From a virus, in the IMG/VR virus record IMGVR_UViG_3300030103_000898, positions 1 to 33,489 of that record: a stretch of 33,489 bases of DNA. One strand, 5' to 3'. The notes under the pieces are model-generated. The model was not told the origin of the DNA. It did not search any database and was given only the letters and a program-made list of their open reading frames with translations. Position numbers and translations under genes: made by a program. How positions within the stretch are numbered: position 1 is the first letter of the stretch; each line of letters begins with the position of its first letter. Positions 27,901 to 33,489 of the stretch are shown here, in pieces.

Positions 27901-28975
27901 CGATGCACATATGCGCCTTGTAGATGATGTTACTAACAATCCATTTAATGAAGGCACATACAACAAATATATGAGCAAACTGAAGTGGGGCTTTTATCAA
28001 GCTAACTTACTTGCACCTATGACTAACATTATGAAGAAAATGGATGCTATTGTTCGCGGTCATTCATTAATTCAAATGTCTATGCGTCTTGCTGGAAGCG
28101 GAAAGAAGCCTACAAAGTTTGAAATCGAGTATCTTGCTCGTTATGGAATTAATACAGCGAAAGCAAAACGTATTCGTGAGCTTGTTGATAATGGTATTAT
28201 TGATCAGACTGAAGGTGGTTTATATCTGCCAAGTACAGAAAAATGGCCTCAACAATATGACGATCTAAAACTAGAGTTTCGTAGCTCTCTTAATAGCGGC
28301 ATAATGAACACGATATTGATGGGTACACCAGCAGACAAGCCAAACATTGTTGATGGTGTAGTTTATGTTCCATATCGAATAGCAAGACAGTTTGGCGGCA
28401 AAGAAGACCCAAGATACAAAGGCTATACTCGTGTAGAAAATGGATTGCTTGGCTTACCGTTTCAGTTCTACTCGTACACACTGGCAGCAATAAATAAAAT
28501 CACAGCATCATATGCAACAGGGCAAGCAAGAAATAGAGCAGTTGCATTAGCAGCGTCTATGGGCTTGGCATACATTGGATTAGAATTAAAAAATCCTGAT
28601 TTTGTTATGGATAAGATGCCAATAGAAGACAAAATTGCACGTTCATTTGATATGTCTGGTATAGCAGCATTTTATTCAGATGCATTTTATACAGCAATGA
28701 GCACGTCAATGGCACTTGGCGGCCCTGATTTATCTATGGGTTTGATTCAGCCAAAGTTCCCGCAAGAAGAAAACATAGCAGATGCTGCTGTTGGTATATT
28801 AGGTGCTGGGCCAAGTATTGGATTAGATATTGGACGTGGTATTGGTGAATTTATTGAAGGTAATTATGGCGAAGGAGCAAAACAAACTATGCGCTCTATG
28901 CCATTAGCTAGATTGTGGATATGGAAAGATTTTATGAATGAAGCCAGTAATTCATTTACAGCAAGGCGTTACTAA
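24974..28975 (+). CDS. Giant internal virion protein with HExxH zinc-peptidase motif (T7 gp16 position)
   Basis: A protein of 1333 residues from ATG 24974; two GTG codons just upstream are alternatives. It takes the place of T7 gp16, the ejected protein that forms the inner-membrane end of the DNA channel. No transglycosylase motif is found at the N-terminus, which has SFWANLGAGVFDPINLVALPFGGAAATAG, an apparent membrane-active helix, and further on an Ala-rich stretch. Near the middle is HEFHH: His723, Glu724, His727, with Glu747 in VNEAALEF as possible third zinc ligand, the spacing of ImmA/IrrE-like or related zincins. It may cut peptides in the envelope or a host factor after entry. Large helical segments follow. 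Confidence 0.75.
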   Translation: MSINPWETTEPTFIESSVARRRPLQRIQEPEFFADTLPAALGYQYMPMFNAVKNAIKYGTEVQQGYNPLNDVDGYEEYKHHLMNAVSEDHMIDLKFQLDENKKRRQVLADSSFWANLGAGVFDPINLVALPFGGAAATAGRQFLRTGAGVGTVQAGLELARAPFDPLATKQEVAINIGSAFVIGGAIGTLATIPARRQAAAIRKTEEDVIEYTKALEGFTAEDVVVIGQRESRKLGKASKTELDELEVQIPKDLEGVAKGLADADKNFGLQKITGEERDSAISGLNNRKAQLEQRLTEVKYEQRMRRAEEIQGIEKVAEDGFNLPANAFTDSWLYKGVTTGMKRILQGDLPQTVKATAVKLAGDSGVLLRLNQYGMATPKSVYQYSQTRNGEWLKVYTGMLQQFGEHTKKGYLQVGDVNLSNIDGSFSAYLKEVNRKYINGVEPTTTAEKESIQALRSFYKTWEDRLKEVGLIGDVKRLQRSILQKERDLMDIQDKIDELEASFDTGPKQGGTKKQFDYLQRLRERFDKKEQALREDEMSLQFAKDTTVTPVGEELMFPRYWNRDAIRENRQQFEKILADHFEEHNVIYVPNESVNRPVSNFIDMSNEDLIRRLGKDFNVNKVVDGIEAIDKIKQHHPSGALGMHMYFDNEAGIVYIDKAGAYRKYKRFQEALRDKQAAYEKNDAFGAKSDFNDEVYHHNAFMLNNSDAFRSYRDYADFVLLHEFHHGTLKRRYKEDNVSYEMRVNEAALEFMKQQHLAMRKTSPRFIRQELDNSRPAVEARAKEAVDNILGMADPANDMNAFYGAGRSKHFRHRSLDIPNAKVLDYIQNDPLAVMRAYTQRVAPQYEFAKMFNGKSIDEVLDDVETDMFDAGKSMNQINATRKDILHLYDRVVGTVLREPHSWDQRIATVLRDFAQLNYLGSAGFSTLPDFAKIMMEHELKDVFKSLFATLSDGRVRMSAMEGKLAGEILEIIQGDAHMRLVDDVTNNPFNEGTYNKYMSKLKWGFYQANLLAPMTNIMKKMDAIVRGHSLIQMSMRLAGSGKKPTKFEIEYLARYGINTAKAKRIRELVDNGIIDQTEGGLYLPSTEKWPQQYDDLKLEFRSSLNSGIMNTILMGTPADKPNIVDGVVYVPYRIARQFGGKEDPRYKGYTRVENGLLGLPFQFYSYTLAAINKITASYATGQARNRAVALAASMGLAYIGLELKNPDFVMDKMPIEDKIARSFDMSGIAAFYSDAFYTAMSTSMALGGPDLSMGLIQPKFPQEENIADAAVGILGAGPSIGLDIGRGIGEFIEGNYGEGAKQTMRSMPLARLWIWKDFMNEASNSFTARRY

Positions 28976-28985
28976 TTGTGCGTTG
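28976..28985 (+). promoter_or_regulatory. TTGTGCGTTG late element, copy 4
   Basis: An exact 10-base copy begins at the base after the stop codon of the giant internal protein. It is followed by TATAAG at 28995-29000, then a GGAAGGTAGG ribosome site and the fibre ATG at 29018. A start site seven bases after TATAAG would fall within or beyond the ribosome site, so either another -10 is used or the element works in a different way. Confidence 0.5.
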
Positions 28986-29017
28986 AGCATTCTTTATAAG
29001 GAAGGTAGGATTACGCC

Positions 29018-30817
29018 ATGACAATAAATTTAGCAGATAACAATCCGCGAATTACATATACTGTGGCGCAAGGCGTCACTCAGTCTGCATTTGTTGTGCC
29101 GTTTGAATTTTTTTCTGATGCTGATTTAAATGTTTATGTTGATACAGTTAAAAAAACATTAACTACTCACTACACAACATCAGATAATTCTGGCAACACA
29201 CAAGCTCATACATCAGGAACAACTGGTTATATTCATTTTACTTCTGGAAATGAAGTGACTGGTATCTCAGGCGGAAGTTCTGTTGTTATTACAAGAGATA
29301 TACCAATTGAAAGAACCACAGATTTTCCTGCATCTGGCCCATTCGATATAAGTTCATTAAACACAGGCTTAGATAAGATTATAGCAATATCCGCCGATTT
29401 GAAAGATGCTCAGGATAGAACTTTAACACTTGAAGATTTTGACACAACTACATCAATTACATTGCCAACAACAGAAAACCGTAAGGGTAAATATCTTAGG
29501 TTTAATAGCACTACTGGTGCGCCAGAATCTGGCAATGCTTTTGTAGATAACTATACAGTGTCAGCAACAACACCTTCTTCACCAGCACTTGGTGATCTTT
29601 GGTTTGATACAAGTACAAATACAGTATTTGTTTATAGCTCTGCTGGATTTGTAAGAGTAGCGTCTAACATTAACGGCACACAAAATCGCTTTAACTATAC
29701 AGCAACCGCTGGACAAACAACATTCGCCGCAACATATGATGTCGGATTTGTTGATGTTTATCTCAATGGCATCAAGTTAATTACTGGTACAGATTTTACT
29801 GCAAGCAATGGCACTAGCATTGTTTTGACTGTTGCTGCTGCGCTGAATGATACTGTTAATATTATTGGTTACGGTACGTTTACATTACTCAATACTGTTT
29901 TGAATGACATAGGCAATGTAAATGTAAGCAGCCCTGCTGATGGTACGGTTATTGAGTACAACAGCACCTCTGGAAACTATGAAAAATCTGGCGTTCTAAG
30001 TGTACGTGGCACTTCTGGAATTATTGTATCTGGTGGCGACAGTGGGGTTACAGAAACTGGTCAGTTGTTTCTTGAAGATAATGCCTCTTGTTCAATGCTT
30101 TTAGCATCGCCCAATACTGCTAGTGGCATCATCAATTTTGCAGATCCAGAAGATACTGATGTTGGTCAAATTAAATATGACCACTCTAATAATACAATGT
30201 CATTTCGCACAAATGGAAATGATTGCCTTAGTATTACTAGTGCTGGAAGGCCCACTTTTGATTTTGGCTCAAGCACTGGCACTAACGCTACATTCACCAC
30301 AACTGGTTCTGGTAGTAATGTTGATTTTGTAACTTCTGCTGGAACAACTAGACTTCGCACCGAAAGTTCAAGGCTTGAGATTTTTGGTGATGTAAATTCT
30401 GATGGCTCTGGAACAACAGATAGTGAAATTCGTCTTGTTCCTAGAGGCTCAACTTCAGCTAAATTCAGAGTTATAGGCGATGGTGACATCAAAGCTGATG
30501 CTGGTTTTGGTTCAACAACTAGCGTTTATTTGCCAAGAGCATGGATACATTACAACCATTCAACTCCTAATTTAGTTGCATCAGGCAATGTTTCTTCTGT
30601 TGCAGATGATGGAACTGGCGATCTTACTGTTAATTTTTCAACAAACTTTCCTGATGCTGCCTATGTTGTAATGGGTACAGGCGGCAATCAATCTGGATTT
30701 AATGCTGGTGTTCTTATACCTTCAAACCTAACTACAAGCAGCGTTCAAATTAAAATACAAAATTTATCTGGAAGTGATGTTGATTTAACAAATATAACTA
30801 TTGCATTTTTGAGGTAA
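29018..30817 (+). CDS. Tail fibre protein with T7-type N-terminal domain
   Basis: A protein of 599 residues. Residues 1-150 match the T7 fibre N-terminal domain that binds the tail: YTVAQGVTQSAFVVPFEFFSDADLNVYV, then TSGTTGYIHFTSG, VITRDIPIERTTDFPASGPFDISSLNTGLDKI and a coiled-coil. The middle is Thr/Ser-rich beta repeats. The last 90 residues (YLPRAWIHYNHSTPNLVASGNVSSV...) form the receptor-side end found in many marine fibres. It is followed four bases later by a chaperone-like gene. Confidence 0.85.
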   Translation: MTINLADNNPRITYTVAQGVTQSAFVVPFEFFSDADLNVYVDTVKKTLTTHYTTSDNSGNTQAHTSGTTGYIHFTSGNEVTGISGGSSVVITRDIPIERTTDFPASGPFDISSLNTGLDKIIAISADLKDAQDRTLTLEDFDTTTSITLPTTENRKGKYLRFNSTTGAPESGNAFVDNYTVSATTPSSPALGDLWFDTSTNTVFVYSSAGFVRVASNINGTQNRFNYTATAGQTTFAATYDVGFVDVYLNGIKLITGTDFTASNGTSIVLTVAAALNDTVNIIGYGTFTLLNTVLNDIGNVNVSSPADGTVIEYNSTSGNYEKSGVLSVRGTSGIIVSGGDSGVTETGQLFLEDNASCSMLLASPNTASGIINFADPEDTDVGQIKYDHSNNTMSFRTNGNDCLSITSAGRPTFDFGSSTGTNATFTTTGSGSNVDFVTSAGTTRLRTESSRLEIFGDVNSDGSGTTDSEIRLVPRGSTSAKFRVIGDGDIKADAGFGSTTSVYLPRAWIHYNHSTPNLVASGNVSSVADDGTGDLTVNFSTNFPDAAYVVMGTGGNQSGFNAGVLIPSNLTTSSVQIKIQNLSGSDVDLTNITIAFLR

Positions 30818-30821
30818 ATAA

Positions 30822-31274
30822 ATGGCTAAAAAAATTATTTACACAAATGATAGCGGGAATACTGTTGTTATAACTCCCGCTTCTACAGATCTAACAGTAG
30901 AAGAGATAGCCGCAAAAGATGTCCCAACTGGTAAATCATACACTATTGTAGAAGATACAGATATTCCTTCTGATCGTTCATTTAGAAATGCTTGGGCAAT
31001 ATCAAGTGGCGCTATTCAAGTTGATATGACTAAAGCAAAAGATATTATGCGCGATAAAATTAGAGAAGTGCGTAAAGATTTGCTTGCAGCAGAAGATGTT
31101 GTTTTCATGAGAGCTGTAGAAGACGCTGATAGCGATGCACAGGCTGCATCAGCTACACGTAAACAGGCATTGCGAGATGCCCCAGCAGCATCTGGAATAT
31201 CAAATGCATCAAATGTTACTGCTCTAAAATCTGCTTGGGATACTTCATTGCTTGGTAGTAATCCTTATAGTTAA
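30822..31274 (+). CDS. Chaperone-like / DUF4376-like protein between two fibres
   Basis: A protein of 150 residues. The N-terminal half is a small beta domain (KKIIYTNDSGNTVVITPAST). The C-terminal half has a helix (KDIMRDKIREVRKDLLAAEDV), an Asp/Ala segment (MRAVEDADSDAQAASATRKQALRDAPAASG) and a final SAWDTSLLG. RKQALRDAP is close to RQALRDVP of the gene at 96. Such proteins assist fibre folding or attachment. It lies between the T7-type fibre and the repeat fibre. Confidence 0.6.
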   Translation: MAKKIIYTNDSGNTVVITPASTDLTVEEIAAKDVPTGKSYTIVEDTDIPSDRSFRNAWAISSGAIQVDMTKAKDIMRDKIREVRKDLLAAEDVVFMRAVEDADSDAQAASATRKQALRDAPAASGISNASNVTALKSAWDTSLLGSNPYS

Positions 31275-31285
31275 GGGTATAAAAT

Positions 31286-33489
31286 ATGACTAGAGCTAGA
31301 GACATTGCAAGTTTACTTGATTCTGGCGGTGATGTTGTCAGAACTGCTTTAGATAATGCAGAGCTTGCAGACGATACATCCCCCGAACTTGCAGCCGATC
31401 TTGATGTTCTTACTAGCAGTATTGTATCAAGCTCCAATAGAGATATTACCATAACACCAAATGGCACTGGCTCTGTTGTAATGAGCAAGGTCGATATTAA
31501 TGCTGGTGCAATTGATGGAACTACAATTGGTGCTGCTGTTGCTGGTGGCGGTACATTTTCTAGCGTATCTACTGGCACTCTTTCAGCAACTCTTGGCGCT
31601 GATTTTAATAACATTCATGTTCAAAACAATGCCATTACCAGCACCAACACTAATGGTAATATTGCATTAACACCAAATGGTACTGGCGAAGTAGATATCT
31701 CAAAGGTTGATATTGATGCTGGCGCTGTAGATGGCATTACACTTGGCACTAATTCTGCCGTAACAGAAGCGCAAGTTGATAATATAAACATCAATGGCAA
31801 TGCTATCATCAGCACTGATACAAATGGAAACATAGCTATAACTCCTAATGGTACAGGTGAAGTAGATATATCCAAAGCAGATATTGATGCTGGCACAATT
31901 GACGGTGTTACTATTGGTGGTTCAAGTGCTGGCGTTGGAACGTTTACTACTTTATCTGCAACAACTCTTGGCAGCGCTGTAGATTTAAATAGTCAGGCAT
32001 TGACTAATGCAAATATTGATTCTGGCGCTGTTGATGGTATCACATTAGGCACAAACTCAGCGGTTACTGAGGCTCAAATTGATAACATCAATATCAATGC
32101 AAACTCAATTATAAGCACAAATACTAACGGCAATATTATATTAACGCCTAATGGTACTGGAAATGTAACTCTTGGCACATTGACATTTGATGCAGATCAA
32201 ACTGTTGGCGCTGGGCAAGATGATTATGTTTTAACATATAATAATACTACTGGAACTATTGGCCTTGAAGCATCATCTGGTGGCGGTGGTGGCGGTATAT
32301 CAAACGTGGTTGAGGATTCGTCTCCCCAGCTTGGAGGTTCGCTTGATGTTAATGGGCAGGCGATTGTGTCTGTATCTAACGGCAACATTGCGCTGACGCC
32401 GCATGGAACAGGTGAGGTAGATATCAGCAAGGTTGACATTGATAGCGGAGCTATCGACGGCACCACTATAGGTGCAAATAGTGCGGCGGCTGGTACATTC
32501 ACAGCAATCACTGGTAGCGGTGATGTATCCATTGATAGTGGTGTATTAAAGGTAGATACATCAAATAACCGCATCGGTATCAATAATGCTTCTCCCCAAG
32601 CAGATATCGATATCGGCGGCTCATCAAGCAACAATCTCAGGTTCACGGGAAGTGATGCTAACTCAACGGGCGGCATTGAGTTTTATAATGGCGATACAAC
32701 ACCCGTTGAAGTTGCAAACATAGGTGTTGCGGCATCTAGTGGTGTTATAACATTAAGCAGTGATCCAAATGGAACAGAATCTAACAGCCGTATTGACTTT
32801 GATGTTGATGGCGCAGAGCGTATGCACATTGACAGTGCTGGGTTAGACTTATCTGTTCCAATCACGAATTTGGTTCGCACTCAAGTTTTTACATCTAGTG
32901 GTACTTACACTCCTGCTACGGGCGCAAACAAGGCATTAGTATATTGCACCGGCGGCGGTGGCGGCGGCGGTGGTATTGATGGTAATAGTACGTCAAGTCA
33001 AAATGCAATCAGTAACGCTGGTTCTGCTGGCGGCACAGCTATCAAATTAATTACAAGCCTAGCTTCAAGCTATACCGTAACCATTGGTGCTGGCGGCAAT
33101 GGTGGTGCCGCAGGTAATAACAATGGTAATGATGGTGGCGACAGCAGTTTTACAGATGGCGCTTCTTTGACCCTAACTGGTTCTGGTGGCAATGGTGGCG
33201 CAGGACGTGCGGCTGCAAGCACTTCTAGTTTTGGGCTTGGTGCTGCTGGTGGAGCAGCCAGTGGCGGTGATATCAACATGCGTGGCGGTGATGCTGGCGC
33301 TATACGTAGGCAGGCTGGTGATGTGACAATGATCGGTAGCAGCGGCGGTAGTTTTTACGGTGGGTCAAGGTCTGCTCAAACAAGTGCAAATGCTCGTGAT
33401 GCTGATGCCCCCGGTGCTGGCGGCGGCGCTACCAGAACAGGCTCTGCAACTAATTATTCGGGCGGTGATGGTGCGGATGGCATTGTTGT
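31286..33489 (+). CDS. Repeat-containing glycine-rich tail fibre/adhesin, 5' part (ends at base 96)
   Basis: Joined with 1-96 across the circle, this encodes 740 residues. The N-terminus (MTRARDIASLLDSGGDV) is a short marine-fibre lead. Residues about 50-400 hold about five imperfect repeats with the core ITPNGTGEVDISK and DIDAGAIDGTTIG. Then a beta part with NNRIGINNASPQADIDIGGS, and from about residue 535 a glycine-rich receptor-binding domain: RTQVFTSSGTYTPATGANKALVYC, poly-Gly, SYTVTIGAGGNGG and the final GADGIVVIYEFL. The Gly-rich tip resembles polyglycine-helix adhesins. Repeat number changes would adjust its length. The gene at 96 is its likely chaperone. Confidence 0.85.
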   Translation, partial: MTRARDIASLLDSGGDVVRTALDNAELADDTSPELAADLDVLTSSIVSSSNRDITITPNGTGSVVMSKVDINAGAIDGTTIGAAVAGGGTFSSVSTGTLSATLGADFNNIHVQNNAITSTNTNGNIALTPNGTGEVDISKVDIDAGAVDGITLGTNSAVTEAQVDNININGNAIISTDTNGNIAITPNGTGEVDISKADIDAGTIDGVTIGGSSAGVGTFTTLSATTLGSAVDLNSQALTNANIDSGAVDGITLGTNSAVTEAQIDNININANSIISTNTNGNIILTPNGTGNVTLGTLTFDADQTVGAGQDDYVLTYNNTTGTIGLEASSGGGGGGISNVVEDSSPQLGGSLDVNGQAIVSVSNGNIALTPHGTGEVDISKVDIDSGAIDGTTIGANSAAAGTFTAITGSGDVSIDSGVLKVDTSNNRIGINNASPQADIDIGGSSSNNLRFTGSDANSTGGIEFYNGDTTPVEVANIGVAASSGVITLSSDPNGTESNSRIDFDVDGAERMHIDSAGLDLSVPITNLVRTQVFTSSGTYTPATGANKALVYCTGGGGGGGGIDGNSTSSQNAISNAGSAGGTAIKLITSLASSYTVTIGAGGNGGAAGNNNGNDGGDSSFTDGASLTLTGSGGNGGAGRAAASTSSFGLGAAGGAASGGDINMRGGDAGAIRRQAGDVTMIGSSGGSFYGGSRSAQTSANARDADAPGAGGGATRTGSATNYSGGDGADGIV
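31430..32500 (+). repeat. About five imperfect in-frame repeats in tail fibre
   Basis: Units of about 40 to 110 residues share an ALTPNGTGEVDIS core and a VDIDAGAVDGITLGT segment, some with NSAVTEAQVDNININ. At the DNA level they differ at many silent positions, so the duplications are old and kept by selection on the protein. Confidence 0.7.
33413..33489. repeat. Terminal direct repeat, right copy
   Basis: Identical to 1-77 in sequence and reading frame; removing one copy gives a 33412-bp circle. Confidence 0.9.

Noticed and set aside
28995-29000. TATAAG as a normal -10 box of the fibre gene
   Set aside because: A start site at normal distance would remove or truncate the ribosome site before ATG 29018, so I do not claim a standard sigma70 promoter there.
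31216-33279. Several leftward ORFs opposite the repeat fibre
   Set aside because: They are Pro/Ser/Leu/Val-rich shadows of the Gly/Asn/Asp/Ala-rich repeats on the coding strand and have no start signals.
1-33489. CRISPR array, tRNA genes, insertion sequences, diversity-generating retroelement
   Set aside because: No regularly spaced repeats, no tRNA-like sequence, no transposase and no reverse transcriptase with variable/template repeats were found on either strand.

Overview
The window is a complete small tailed-phage genome (podovirus type) assembled as a circle. Bases 1-77 are identical to bases 33413-33489, and one tail-fibre gene runs across the join, so the unique length is 33412 bp. 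The structural genes follow the T7 plan: portal, scaffold, capsid, tail tubular proteins A and B, three internal or ejected proteins, and a fibre with a T7-type N-terminus. I find no RNA polymerase, DNA polymerase, primase, helicase or integrase. The moderately AT-rich DNA and the many small gene families suggest a marine bacteriophage of the RNA-polymerase-less kind known from alphaproteobacterial hosts such as SAR11 or SAR116. The host is inference.

Layout. Bases 1-2858 (+) hold the end of the glycine-rich fibre, a tail-chaperone-like gene, a run of small membrane or zinc-ribbon genes, a holin and an M15 peptidase endolysin. A hairpin at 2857-2891 separates this from the leftward early region, 2934-10049 (-). 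That region holds an SSB-like protein, a winged-helix protein, a Rad52-like annealing protein, a YqaJ exonuclease, a replication initiator overlapping a loader-like gene out of frame, a Holliday-junction resolvase, two Cro/CI-type regulators, small zinc proteins, a DUF932 protein and a short membrane protein. Three sites in it carry the half-sites of the palindrome ACTGCATATATGCAGT; each sits on a sigma70-like promoter, which suggests a small repressor circuit.

Bases 10050-10729 contain no credible gene. They hold a GC-rich, strongly folded stretch of about 560 bases: a 187-base rod, a long-range helix, a 17-bp perfect stem closing further hairpins, and a third branched domain. Wobble pairs make sense only if the plus strand is the RNA. 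I regard this as a candidate large structured phage RNA and the most interesting object here.

Bases 10730-33489 (+) are the late genes: terminase small subunit, eight or nine very small mostly Lys/Arg-rich proteins, terminase large subunit, portal, scaffold, a gp13-like protein, capsid, tail tube, internal virion proteins (one with an HExxH zinc-peptidase motif) and fibres. The 10-base sequence TTGTGCGTTG occurs four times, before the small terminase, portal, capsid and fibre units, and looks like a shared late-control element.

Working together: the early genes recruit host replication proteins and process DNA by annealing and resolution, the HTH genes probably time early expression, and the late rightward units build the particle and lyse the cell.
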